From positions 179,580,412-179,644,411 of the forward strand of contig CM036617.1 in the NCBI GenBank assembly GCA_020746105.1: 64,000 nt of DNA, in the 5' to 3' direction. Each line of letters begins with the position of its first letter. Position 1 is the stretch's first letter. The position numbers and the translations under genes are program-made. Below are positions 18,601-30,535 of this stretch, in pieces. The notes beneath the pieces were generated by a model, which was given only the letters and a program-made list of their open reading frames with translations, was not told the DNA's origin and ran no database searches. Origin of the DNA: Trogon surrucura. Taxonomy: Eukaryota > Chordata > Aves > Trogoniformes > Trogonidae.

Positions 18601-21408
18601 GCCGGCCATGGGAGAACATGTAATTTAAACAGTGAATTTACAGGAAAATAGGATACTGGAGGGTATGCCTATTATACCAATCAGACTGGACTCTTGTGCA
18701 GCCTCCTGCATTAAGGCCACTGCTTGCAGGTCAGTTCACAAGTACATTAGAATTTTTGGGACACATTAAACTCAGCCCCTTGGTGCAGCTTTGTGTTTGG
18801 TGCCTGCAGACATTAGTGCTGAATTCCTGTTTGTGGAATGACTCATTTGCTATTCAATACTACAGATATTGGTTATTTAAGCAATCGAGTTATGTAAGTG
18901 TCTTCTGTTTGCACTGGAGGTGGTGTCTGGTTTTACTGGGTGCAAACAACACACCACTTGTGCACACAACTTGGTTGAACAAATACAGTGTTGTACCTTC
19001 TGGGAAATGCAGTAGCACGAGTGTGTGCCTGGAGTTCTAGTTACACTTTGTGTCATGTAAATGAAGTTGTTCAGCACTGCTGAACTATTCTGGATTGGAT
19101 TTTTTGAAAAAATAATCTACTATTATCAATATCAATAATTACTATAATCAACTATTTCTCAGTTTTGGTTTTATAACCGAGATCACTTTCTTGCTGATTT
19201 AGAGAGGGAAAATTGAACATATGATAAGTGAAAAGTGACGCCAGGTAGCAGTAAGTCAAAGGAGACTGCTGTGAAGCCCTGATGAAACTGGTGAGATTCT
19301 TTCTCCTGGTTTTGAAGACTCTTGCAACAGCCCTAAGCAACACTTTGGGTGAATGGGAAGGGGTCACATTTGTCAAGGAAAAAATGTTAGAACAAGCATT
19401 GTTATTTTATAGTAAATGTATTACAAATATGGATTGCTGAGCTTTGTTACTTGCAGTTAAAGGAGCCCCTTTCTTGTTTTTTTTTTTTTTTCTTTTAGAA
19501 ACTGTTCTTTCAAAAGGTGAAAATGCCCTGAGTTCAAAGTCTGCGTTTTTACGTATCTAGGTGGACAGATATCCACAGCAAATAAAAATTCCCTGTTAAA
19601 TAAAGGCCAACTTCTTTTGCCCATTTAAGTGCTAAAGGCCATTCAAGAATTAAGAAATATGCTGTTTTCAAGTCCAATGCTTTTACTTTCATAATGGATT
19701 TTAGCATGAATTGTACTGCTTTCTCCATCTTTCTGGAGAGGTCACACTTAAGACTAGGGCTTTTGCAGTGTTTTAAAAGAAACTTTCCATTATTTAATTC
19801 TTGTTTTATTTGTAAGGATCTTTGTTTGTTTGTTTCTTAAGTAATGCTTTTCAGATTTCAGTTCTTTAATTTTTCAAAAATCAAAATTAGGCACAGCTTA
19901 AAAAGATGGATAGTGCTCTTTTAATACATCATAGTAAGATTTTGTTAGTGCAGGGCCAGTAAAACAATCTAGAAAACAGAGTCTGGAGCAATGTGTACTG
20001 CGAGTTCAGGATGCTGGGCTGAAGATACCTGAAGTAAAATATATATCTAGAAGAGAAACTAATCATTTCCTGTCAGGCTTGCAACTTGAGTTTGCTCACT
20101 CCTCACTTATCGCTCCCCAATGGGCACTTCCTTTTTAGTGTTCGGCAACAAGAAATGGAAAATGAGCTTTTGTGGAGGGGATCTTTGGTTGGAGTGTTAC
20201 TAATTACAGACGTGGTTATGTCCTCTTCTGGTGGTGACTATGCAAGATGGCAAGAAAGAGGAACAAAAGGAAAGAGATCAGAATTAGCACAATTGCGATG
20301 ATGCATCTGAGATGCCTGTGGAGGTTATTCCAAGAAGAAATGTGATATCTTGAGTATTACCAAATAAAAGCACGAAGGGTGATGGATGTTACAAAAGACA
20401 GCTCTCAAGCTGCTGGAATGGAACATCTCACAAATCGTAAACAAGCTTCTCAGCCGTAAGCCCAGCTTTGTGCACACATTTACAGCTTCTTTCTTACTGG
20501 GTTTTCTACGTGCCACACAGCAGGGAGACAAGTGTCACAAGCCATCTGAAAAGAGAGGTGGCCAGAGCCATCTGAAAAGAGAGGTGGCCACTTTGTGTAT
20601 ATTTTGAATTATGACAGGTTGTCTGTTGCACGGTGGCTGCAGATATTGTCCCGTGATGTGGTCAGGAAGAAGGCAGGGGGGCAGAGGGACCTGATACCTC
20701 TAGCACTCACTCCTGCTGCACTTGTTGCTTTTAGGCTTCCCCTGCAGCCACAGCACCTCGGAACAGCTGCGGTCTTGGCTGAGTCCATGAGAGACTTGTA
20801 AAGAAAGCTTAGGGAAAGCTCTCCAACATTGTTTGGCAATGGTCTCTGCCCTTGCTGAGTCAAGTATGAAAGGTTGTGCTTAGGTCTGCACATAAATTAC
20901 ACCCCATCTCAAGCTTTTGTTTTTAGAGAGGAGGCTTTTCACAGCACAAAACGACAGCGTTAGGCTGAGGATTGAAATCTTGGGTTTCAAATGAGGAAGT
21001 TAAGCCAGGCAAAACTATACATATATCATATAAAGCCATCTGATAATCAGAGACTTTTTCCTGCTTTAAAAAAGAAGCAGGTCTCATGATCCAAGAGGTT
21101 GACTTTTTTATTTAGTTTTTTTTTTTTTCCCCTGCATTTGATCACAAAAACCATCTCTGAGAATTGCAAACACCATCACAATACTACACACTTGCATGTA
21201 AGCATGTAAGCCACGAAGATCCCCTTACCATGTAGAGCATGTTGCTTGCTGGTGGATTCACTCCAGACCGGAATCTGTTATGGGTTTGCACACATTCCTC
21301 AATAAACTTGGGATCTCCAATATCAGGCAGTCTTGGTGGTTCGTAGGAGTCAGAGGAACAACTAAAGTGCAGTAAAGCCAGCACACAAGCAGAAAATCTG
21401 CTTGTCAT
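12606..21408 (-). CDS. GLIPR1: GLIPR1-family CAP-domain membrane protein, copy A (next to KRR1)
   Basis: Six coding exons on the minus strand (21408-21229, 18302-18057, 16114-16005, 14101-14019, 12867-12841, 12757-12606) give about 265 residues; human GLIPR1 has 266. I start at MTSRFSACVLALLHFSCSS because it gives a clean signal peptide; an upstream Met at 21477 would put a polar stretch first. The CAP domain follows, with LPDIGDPKFIEECVQTHN, FKHN, GENLWTG, WYSEV and CGHYTQ, so the usual His/Glu/Glu/His cleft residues are present. The second CAP signature is AAHFICNYGPAGNYP. A cysteine-rich hinge (PCSDCNGEQCVNQLC) precedes the C-terminal membrane segment near ITVIILRPLLLLLTILAAWL. It is tail-to-tail with KRR1, as human GLIPR1 is. 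A secretory-pathway or surface location is inferred. One-to-one orthology against copy B is unresolved. Confidence 0.9.
20541..20590. repeat. 26-bp tandem duplication
   Basis: The unit gccatctgaaaagagaggtg plus gccaga occurs twice head-to-tail (20541-20566 and 20567-20590), with no difference over the shared 24 bases. It lies in intron 1 of GLIPR1 copy A and looks like a recent local duplication without obvious function. Confidence 0.9.
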
Positions 21409-22390
21409 GATTCTCAGCCTCTGGTCTTCCAGCTTTAAAAGCAGTGTTTTAGCTGCATGAGGTGGTTTCAGCTCCATTAGCAGCAGTTTTGCTTGAAAGG
21501 CTTGTGGGCTGGACTTATCTTAGTCATGGTAATTGAGTATGGCTTTGCTCACAGGAAACGAGTCACATTTCAGGAACGTTGCTATGAGAATAAGGAAATT
21601 AACAACAAGTTCACATCAGAGCTGTGGCAGCTTTGTCTTTTTTTTCTTTTTTTTCTTTAAGTGCGGTGGGCAAGTTTACTCTGTCTTGTCAGTTGAGCTT
21701 CTTGGGTTTTGTTTCTTTGGCCCCCACCATCCCATTCATAGCAATAACTGTGGATTGCAGTGAAGTTTTTGGATAAGTTTTCTGCTTTTAATGAAAATAA
21801 CATTTCCATTAAGGTTGTTACTCTGAGCCAAAATGCTGTGAGGAATAACTGATTTGAAATATGACTTCTACTGCCGTTGTACATTGAGTTTTAATAACCA
21901 ATTTTTTACAACCAGTTTTACTTTGGTTGTGCATGGAGTTGTTGGAGCCGTAAGTTTGGCTGAGAACTGAAATTTAAATGTGCTGTAATTATCGATGTGT
22001 TTCTCCTGTGATCACACATTTCTACTATGTGTTGCTATCATTTTCTCCTCCCAGACTTTAGCAATTTGTAATTCATTCACAGAATCACAGAATGTTAGGG
22101 GTTGATCAAAAGATCATCTAGTCCAGCCCTCCTACCAGAGCAGGATCACCTACAGTAGATCGCACAGGAATGCTTCCAGGCGGGTTTTGAACGTCTGCAA
22201 AGAAGGAGACTCCACAATCTCTTTGGGCAGCCTGTTACAGTGCTCTGTCACCTTCACAGTCAAAAAGCTTTTTCTGATATTTTTATGGAACCTCCTATGT
22301 TCCAGCTTGTACCCATTGCCCCTTGTCCTGTCCTTGGACATCACTGAAAAGAGCCTGGCTCCATCCTCCTGACACTCACCCTTGACGTGT

Positions 22391-25023
22391 TTATAAACAT
22401 GAATGAGATCGCCCCTCAGTCTCCTCCAAACTAAAGAGACCCAGCTCCTTCAGCCTTTCCTCATAAGGGAGATGTTCCACTCCCTTCACCATCTTTGTGG
22501 CTCTGCGCTGGACTCTCTCAAGCAGTTCCCTGTCCTTCTTGAACTGAGAGGCCCAGAACTGGACACAATATTCCAGATGTGGCCTCACGAGGGCAGAGTA
22601 GAGGGGCAGGAGGACCTCTCTTGACCTACTTGCTACTCCCTTTCTAATACACCCCAGGATGCCATTGTCTTTCTTGGCCACGAGGGCACATTGCTGGCTC
22701 ATGGTCATCCTGCTGTCCACTAGAACCCCCAGGTCCCTTTCCCCTGCACTGCTCTCCAGTGGGGCAGTCCCCAACCTATACTGGCACATGGGGTTATTCT
22801 TTCCCAAGTGTAAAACTCTACACTTGCTCTTGTTGAACTTCATCAGATTTCTCCCTGCCCAGCCCTCCAGCCTGTCCAGGTCTCTCTGAATGGCAGCACA
22901 GCCTTCTGCTGTGGCAACCACTCCTCCCAGCTTTGTGTCATCAGCAAACTTGCTGACAGTGCCTCTTATCCCTAGTCCAGGTCATTGATGAATATGTTGA
23001 AAAGCACTGGCCCCAGAACTGACCCCTGAGGGACCCCACTAGACACAGGCATCCAGCTGGACTCTGCCCCATTGACCACAACTCTCTGACTTCTTCCCTT
23101 CAACCAATTAGTGACCCACCTCACTACTTTGTCATCCAGACCACACTTCCTCAGTTTACTTATGAGGATGCTGTGGGAGACGGTGTCAAAGGCCTTGTTG
23201 ATATCCAGATAGACCACATCCACTGCACGACCATCATCCATCCACCTGGTTATGTCTTCATAAAAGGCTATCAGGTTGGTCAGGCATGACTTCCCCTTGG
23301 CAAAGCCATGCTGACTGCTCCTAATAACCTTCTTATCCTTGATATGCCTAGAGACAGCGCCAAGGATAAGATGTTCCATCACCTTTCCAGGGATGGAGGT
23401 GAGGCTGACCGGTCTGTAGTTACTCGGGTCATCCTTCCTGCCCTTCTTATAGACTGGAGTGACATTTGCTTTCCTCCAGTCTTGAGGCACCTCACCTGTT
23501 ACCCATGACTTACCAAAGATGATGGAGAGTGGCCTAGCAATGACTCCCGCCAGCTCCCTCAGCACCCGTGGGTGCATCCCATCAGGGCCCATGGATTTAT
23601 GGATGTTCAAGTGTTCAAACTGATCCCTATCCCAGTCCTCATCAACCAGGGCAAACTCTTCCTTTATCTTGCCTTCCTCTGGGGCCTCAGGAGACTGAGG
23701 CTCCTGAGGGCAGCCTCCAACAGTATAGACAGAGGAAAAGAGGGCATTCAGTAATTCTGCCTTCTTTCTGTCCTCTGCCTCTACGGCACCCACCTCGTTC
23801 ACCAGAGGGCCTACATTGCCTCTAGTGTTAGTTTTGTCAGCAATGTATTTGAAGAAGCCCTTTCTGTTGTCTTTGACCTCCCTTGCAAGTTTTAACTCCA
23901 AGGAGGCCTAAGCTTTTCTAATTGCCTCCCTACATTCCCTGACAGCCGTCCTATATTCCACCCAAGTGGCCAGCCCTTCCTTCCACAATTTATATATCCT
24001 CCCCTTACACCTGAGCCTGCCCATCAGATCCCTGGTTAACCATGCAGGTCTCCTGGATCTCTTTGTTGATCTCCTACCTGTTGGGATGCACTGATCCTGA
24101 GCCTGGAAGAAGTGATCCTTGAATACTGACCAACTCTCTTGGGCCCCTTTACCTTCCAGTTCCCTGTTCCTTGGGGTTTCCCATGGTAATTGCTTGAAAA
24201 GGCCAAAGTTGGCCCTGCTGAAGTCCAGAGTTGCGATCCTACTTGGTGTTCTGTTCCTACTGCACAAGATCCTGAACTCTACCATCTCACGGTCGTTGCA
24301 GCCAAGATTGCCCTCAACCTTCACTGCTTCAACCAGACCTTCCTTGCTGGCGAGCACAAGGTCCAGCAGCGCTCCTCTCCTGGTCAGCTCATTCACCATT
24401 TGCATCAAAAGATTATCGTCGATGCACTGGAGGAACCTCCTGGACTGAGGATGGCTGGCTGTGTAGGCCTTCCAGCAAATATCTGGGTAGTTGAAATCCC
24501 CCATGAGAACCAGGGTCCGCAATGGAGAGGCTGCTGACAGCTGCCTGTAAAAGGCCTTATCAACTTTCTCCTCCTGATCAGGTGGTCTGTAATAGACACC
24601 CACCACAGCATCACCTATGCTAGCCTGCCCCTTAATTCTCACCCACAAACTCTCTACTTGCTCCTCATCCGCCCCTGGATAGATCTCGATACACTCCAGT
24701 TGCTCTCTCAAGTAAAGAGCAACTCCACCCCCTCGCCTTGTTGGCCTGTCTTTCCTAAAAAGGACACAGCCATCAAGGCCCACATTCCAGTTATGTGGGT
24801 TGTCCCACCACGTCTCTGTAATCACAATGAGATGGTAGCTCTCCAACTGCACACAGATTTCTAATTCCCCCTGCTTATTCCCCATGCTTCTTGTATTGGT
24901 ATACAGACACTTAAGAGACTTAATGGAGAAGCATCTGTTACCATTGCTTGTGCCATCCATGTTGGAGTGGATGCACTTAAGCAAGGTCATTGTTTTCATG
25001 CCTAACTCTGGGATGCTTCCCAC
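22391..25023 (-). pseudogene. CR1 ORF2: endonuclease plus reverse transcriptase, interrupted
   Basis: The endonuclease half (25023-23908) shows CLYTNTRSMGNKQGELE, VITETWW, RRGGGVALYLRE, VVGVYYRPP, VLMGDFNYPDICW and LDLVLASKEG, which are the APE-type motifs. A stop separates it from the next part at the point where the related copy reads [19 protein letters not shown]; here the lysine codon is TAA. The reverse transcriptase follows, with [36 protein letters not shown] and [21 protein letters not shown] frame change after NDLD leads into the thumb region near 22921, and the C-terminal part ends in [13 protein letters not shown]. Few interruptions over roughly 870 codons point to a moderately young insertion. 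Confidence 0.88.
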
Positions 25024-25070
25024 TGGCTCATCTGTAGTGAGCCAGGTTTTATCCCCTTCCCCCTTCCAAC

Positions 25071-26078
25071 CTAGTTTAAAGCCCTATCGATTAATCCCGC
25101 CAACTCACCAGCAAGAATTCTTCTTCCTCTCTGAGACAGCCCCATTCCATCTCTCTCTCTCATGCCCGGTGCTGCATAAACCTCCTCATGATCATAAAAC
25201 CCAGAATGTTGCTGGTGGCACCAGTCTTTGAGCCATGCATTAACTGCATGTACTTTTCTGTCCCTTTCAGTATTCCTACCTACCACTGAAGAGATAGAAG
25301 AGAAAACCACCTGTGCCCCTTATCCTTTGATCAACCAGTCTAGTGACTTAAAGTCCTTTTTAATTTTCTTTGCACTCCTTTGGTTTGATCTCATCTCTGC
25401 CAGCCTGGACAACCAGCAATGGGTAGTAATCAGCAGAATTCACCAGACTAGGGAGTTTTTTGGTAATGTCCCTGATCTGAGCTCCAGGGAGGCAACAGAC
25501 TTCCCTGTGGGCTGAGTCTGGGCGGCAGATGGGGCCCTGTGTTCCCCTCAGGATGGAGTTGCCAATGACAATTACCCTCCTTTGTTTTTTTTTTTGGATG
25601 AAGAAGTCCTAATGCATGTGGCTGACTGATTCACCCTTGGCAGCCCTATGGGTAAACCCCCACCTGTCTCTTCCTTTGCCTGGCTCTCATTGTCTAGAGC
25701 CCCATACCTGTTTTGCAAGGGCAACCAGGCAGGTGAGGGAGGCCCGGCAGGGATTTTCCTTCCTCTCCTGGCAGGCATCTGCTTCCACTCCTCCCCATCC
25801 TTTAGGTCCCCTCCTTTTTCCTGATGGCCAGAGGGGAGGGGATTTTCAGTTTCTTGTGGAGCTTGCTGCTTATGATTCAGGAAGTGGCTCCACCAATCTT
25901 TCTCTCTGTCAGACTCCCTGACGCTCCTCAGCCTTTCTACTTCATCCTTCAGCTCAGCCACCAGGTTGAGCCAGGCTCCTGCACTCTCTGCAGCCCGAGG
26001 CCTGAACACCCACATGCATGTGTGGGGCCTCTGTCTGGGTGCCCACCATTTTTCTAACGGCTTTTGATTGGATTGCAA
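25071..26078 (-). pseudogene. CR1 ORF1: coiled coil and SGNH esterase-like C terminus, interrupted
   Basis: The N-terminal part (26078-25572) has a leucine-patterned stretch, LVAELKDEVERLRSVRESD, typical of the CR1 ORF1 coiled coil, and a basic end (SSSKKKNKGG). Further on the minus strand reads VIVIGNSILRGTQGP, then VFSSISSVVGRNTERDRK and DGMGLSQRGRRILAGELAGL, which correspond to the esterase-like domain of CR1 ORF1. The usual catalytic-type DGxHLS is DGMGLS here, so the histidine is a glycine. The two parts are not in one open frame. Its role in retrotransposition is known from the family only. Confidence 0.75.
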
Positions 26079-26100
26079 CCGTAATTGGTTCTGCAGTCAA

Positions 26101-26687
26101 AAGACCTCTCAAAACTACGCACGGGTTTATTTACAGTACGTTAAGTATCCCGCTGTTAACACCGACTTACCATTTATGGCCTTGTGTTCTGTCTAGTGGC
26201 TGCCCTCCCCAAGGCTTCTTATACCCTGAGGGGACAACTAACAGCAGGTTAACGTCCTTAACGCTAATGCCTCGTTTAGATTCCCCGGCGGCTGATGGTG
26301 GCTCTGCCCACACCAACTCGGCTGCCCACCCTCCAGCTGCTGGCCCCGGCACAGGCAAGCTGCTTTTCCCGGCTTAAAAAAAGTCCCCAAAAGAGCTTTT
26401 TGTCGGCCTTTCCCGGTTTAGATCCCTTCCCCAGAGCAGTCTTACCTGCCCTGAAGTTGGGTGCTATGAAGGATGACACTGTCTTGTGCCAGGTACCCAG
26501 CACCCACACCGGGTTGTGTGTTGGGAGTTGGGAGCTGATGCCCTATGCACATTGCCCTGAGTGCCCAACACTCCCTGCTCAGATCCATGACCATCATCAC
26601 CCTCTTCATCACCATGGCCCTTAACTACCACTTCTCCATCAAGCTCTGACCCCTTCCCACAGTCCCAACCTGCATATTTCTGTGGGA
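26101..26687. other. Unassigned stretch between two CR1 elements
   Basis: A moderately GC-rich 590-bp stretch lies between the 5' side of one CR1 and the 3' tail of the next. It may be the 5' UTR of the left CR1, since a full-length element would reach about here, or older unrelated sequence. No gene is recognised. Confidence 0.35.
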
Positions 26688-28625
26688 ATCACAGAATCAC
26701 AGAATCACAGAATGTTAAAGGTTGGAAGGGACCTTAAAGATCATCTAGTCCAACCCCCCTGCCAGAGCAGGATCACCTACAGTAGAGCGCACAGGAATGC
26801 GTCCAGGCGGGTTTTGAATGTCTCCAGAGAAGGAGATTCCACAACCTCCCTGGGCAGCCTGTTCCAGTGCTCGGTCACCCTCACAGTAAAAAAGTTTTTC
26901 CTCATATTTTTATGGAACCTCCTGTGTTCCATCTTCCACCCATTGCCCCTTGTCTTGTCAGTGGACGCCGCTGAAAAGAGCCTGGCTCCGTCCTCCTGAC
27001 ATTCCCCCTTGACATATTTATAAACATTAATGAGGTCACCCCTCAGCCTCCTCTCACCAAGCTAAAGAGATCCAGCTCCTTCAGCCTTTCGTCATAAGGG
27101 AGATGCTCCACTCCCTTCACCATCTTTGTGGCTCTGCACTGGACTCTCTCAAGCAGTTCCCTGTCCTTCTTGAACTGAGGGGCCCAGAACTGGACACAAT
27201 ATTCCAGATGCGACCTCACCAGGGCAGAGTAGAGGGGCAGGAGGACCTTTTTCGACCTACTTGCTACTCCCTTTCTAATACACCCCAGGATGCCATTGGC
27301 TTTCTTGGCCACGAGGGCACATTGCTGGCTCATGGTCGTCCTGCTGTCCACTAGAACCCCCAGGTCCCTTTCCCCTGCTGCTCTCCAGGAGGGCAGTCCC
27401 CAACCTATATTGGCACATGGGGTTATTCTTTCCCAAGTGCCAAAGTCTACACTTGCCCTTGTTGAACTTCATAAGATTTCTCCCCGCCCAGCCCTCCAGC
27501 CTGTCCAGGTCTCTCTGAATGGCTGCACAGCCTTCTGGTGTGTCAACCACTCCTCCCAATTTCATATCAGCAAACTTGCTGACAACATTCTCTAATCCCT
27601 CATCCAGATCATTGATGAATATATTAAACAGCACCGGCCCAAGCACTGACCCCTGAGGGACCCCACTAGACACAGGCATCCAGCCAGACTCTGCCCCATT
27701 GACCACAACCCTCTGGCTTCTTCCCTTCAACCAGTTCTCGACCCACCTCACTACTTGGTCATCCAGACCACACTTCCTCAGTTTATCTATGAGGATGCTG
27801 TGGGAGACGGTGTCAAAGGCCTTGCTGATGTCCAGGTAGACCACGTCCACTGCACGGCCACCATCCATCCACCTGGTTATGTCTTCATAAAAGGCTATCA
27901 GGTTGGTCAAACATGACTTCCCCTTGGCAAAGCCATGCTGACTGCTCCTAATAACCTTCTTATCCTTGATATGCCTAGAAACAGTGTCAAGGATAAGATG
28001 TTCCATCACCTTTCCAGGGATGGAGGTGAGGCTGACCGGTCTGTAGTTACCCGGGTCCTCCTTCCTGCCCTTCTTATAGACTGGAGTGGCATTCGCTTTC
28101 CTCCAGTCTTGAGGCACCTCACCTGTTACCCATGACTTACCAAAGATGATGGAGAGTGGCCCAGCAATGACTCCCGCCAGCTCCCTCAGCACCCGTGGGT
28201 GCATCCCATCAGGGCCCATGGATTTATGAATGTCCAAGTGTTCAAACTGATCCTTAACCCACTCCTCATCAATCAGGGCAGACTCCTCCTTTGTCATGAC
28301 TTCCTCTGGGGCCTCAGGGGACTGAGGCTCCTGAGGACGGTCTCCAACAGTGTAGACAGAGGCAAAGAAGGCATTCAGCAACTCTGCCTTCTTTCTGTCC
28401 TCTGTCTCCAGGGCACCCACCTCATTCACCAGAGGGCCTACATTGCCTCTAGTATTCTCTTGTCTTTGACCTCCCTTGCAAGTTTTAACTCCAAGGAGGC
28501 CTTAGCTTTTCTGATTGCCTCCCTGCACTCCCTGACAGCTGCCCTGTACTCCACCCAAGTGGCCAGCCCTTCCTTCCACAATTTAAACACCCTTCCTTTC
28601 CACCTGACTCTGCCCAGCAGATCAC
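26688..28625 (-). mobile_element. CR1 LINE, 5'-truncated, long RT frame
   Basis: The 3' tail is at 26688-26713 (three copies of gaatcaca in this orientation). On the minus strand one open frame from 28429 to 27275 covers most of the reverse transcriptase: [55 protein letters not shown] and [20 protein letters not shown]. The next block reads [10 protein letters not shown], so the FADD catalytic doublet is altered; the related copies read FADDT. A frame change follows, and 27351-27043 holds the C-terminal region with [12 protein letters not shown]. Only the end of the endonuclease region ([19 protein letters not shown]) remains at the 5' side. It lies head-to-tail with the larger CR1 to its left. 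Confidence 0.92.
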
Positions 28626-28953
28626 ATGAGGTTGTGTTTCTTGTCACTTAAGGTTTCTTTTTAGGAACCTGCATCCTTTGAAAACCTGTGTGTAGGTCCC
28701 AGTTACCAGTTCTGTGCATGTGGAGCTGTATGTGTCGGGGCTGGTGGCAAGGTCACTTTCAGGTTGGTGGTCTGGGGTCACATTGTGAGCCTGCAAAAGC
28801 AGGCCCACCAACATGTTAGGTCCTGTGGATCACACACCTCCAGCTATTCTTGGGGAGATTGTTTACAGATGAAAAGGTCCTCTGAGGGAATGGTGGATGA
28901 GAAAAGCTATGTTCACAGTTCCCGTACAGACCATTTTCCAGAGCAGAATAATG

Positions 28954-29370
28954 TGTTGGGTTGCCCCCTGCCAGCAGCCAAGCACCCACACAGCAGCTCG
29001 CTCACTCCCCCTTTCCCAGCAGGATGGGAGGAGAAAACAGGAAGAGGAAAAGTGAGAAAATTAATGTGTCAGGATAAAGACAGTTTAATATGTGTGGAAA
29101 GAGGAGGAGGGAAACAAACAAACAAAACCTCCAAGTGATACAAAGGCAATCATACCACCTCCAATGGCAGACTGACACCCAGTCTCTTAGCAATGGTCAC
29201 CCTGGGAGCCAGCCCTCCGCCTTTCTCCTTCCTCTACCCCCCTTTTTTTTTTCCCTGAACAAAATGTTATATAGTATAGAATATCCCTTTGGTCAATTCG
29301 AGTCAGCTGTCCCAGCTGTGTCCCCACCCAACCACTTACCCACCCCCAGCCTACTTGCGGTTAAAACATA
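28954..29370. mobile_element. ERVL-like LTR, incomplete
   Basis: The fossil begins TGTTGGGTTGCCCC. It runs through CAGCTCGCTCACTCCCCC, aaagacagtttaat, aatatccctttggtca and CAGCTGTCCCAGCTGTGTCC, which match a widespread avian ERVL-type LTR family as I recall it. The far end of the family consensus is not recognised, and I find no flanking duplication, so it is an incomplete, older copy. It is related to but distinct from the LTR at 8.7 kb. No internal viral genes are present. Confidence 0.75.
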
Positions 29371-30535
29371 GAAAAAATGGCAGCAAACAGGAACTGATAA
29401 TTGTGAAATTAAATATGTATCTTCACACATGGTTACATTTTGCATCATGTGACAAGAGCCCAAACATTGGGGGCTCATTTTTATTCTGTGGGATGTCACG
29501 CTCCTTCAGAGCTACAATGTAGCTCAGAAATTGAGTCACTGTGTTCTCAAAACATTAGGACTACGATAAATGAGTAAAACCACTTTAAATATTGATAGCA
29601 CAGTTATGCATTGCTAATATCAGCCTTTATCTCTTAGCTTGACAGACAGGCTTGTTTCTCTGACTAATGTGCATAGGAACAATAGGGATTGAGCGCTAAA
29701 TGTCTCTGAAAGCAAACTGGATCCATCAATGGCTTGGGTTTTTTTTAATGAGGCTGAGATCTTCCATTTCTGAGTCAGGATCTGTCCTGGGCCCATTTTA
29801 TCTTTCCTCTCCTGTTTTTCCTTCCTGCTCCTCTGCTTTCCTGCCTGTGAGCTCAGGATGGCTGTCATCTACTCTGCATTTCAGAATTTGTCACCATCTC
29901 ACATCCTAAAATTAAGCTCTCTCCATTGACACCCCATTTAATCCTTGCTCTGTCAACTTTCCCTGGTATTCTCCTAGCTATGGAGGACAAAGCTTAACAC
30001 TCTGAGAGGAGAAGAACAGAATAATACAACTGACAATAGAATAACTTTAATGGAGACTGATACACATGGGCTAAATATAGTAAAAGACAAGCTTCACTCT
30101 TTTTTTTTCATAAAAAGTAATACATACAGTTAAATCTCCATTATCTGGGGAAAACAACATCTGGGGTGACTGAAAGTTAATGGACATGAGTCACTGCTTC
30201 TTTTGGGTACAGTGTGCTGCTTCAGCCATGTCTCTGTGATGCCCCAGCTCTTCAGGAGGCTTTTTAGCATAGTCTAACATGCTCCCTCTAAAAACCAACC
30301 CCTGAGCCAGAACTAAGACACTTGTACAGACACAGAAGACTGTTGCAGCTACTGCAAACAAATTACACCAACTCTATGCACAGCCATTTATATCTTGCCT
30401 TGAGGAAAGAAGCTTCTTCTCTGTTGGACAAGCACCACGAGGATAATGGAGACATGACCAAGCGTTTCTTTAAACGTGTGCAATTCTATGAGAGTAATAG
30501 AGTGATAGAATCAATACGAGTATCTTAACTAATCC
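29371..30535. other. Intergenic, probable 3' UTR of the GLIPR1-like gene to the right
   Basis: No gene or repeat is recognised. The stretch lies directly downstream, on the minus strand, of the stop codon of GLIPR1 copy B and may include its 3' UTR. I did not find a convincing polyadenylation hexamer. Confidence 0.35.

Larger units (their letters stand above)
22078..26100 (-). mobile_element. CR1 LINE, nearly full length
   Basis: On the minus strand the element carries, in order, ORF1 (26078 to about 25071), ORF2 endonuclease (25023-23908) and ORF2 reverse transcriptase (about 23901-22391). It ends at a CR1 tail seen here as cacagaatcacagaatg at 22078-22097. At about 4 kb it is long for a CR1, because most copies are heavily 5'-truncated. 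Its 5' limit is uncertain and the 5' UTR may continue past 26.1 kb. Both ORFs are interrupted, so it is not autonomous as it stands. It closely resembles the copies at 26688 and 42353, suggesting one subfamily. It sits between GLIPR1 copies A and B. Confidence 0.92.

Noticed and set aside
22403-24864. Many plus-strand frames across the CR1 element
   Set aside because: They are antisense shadows of CR1 ORF2.
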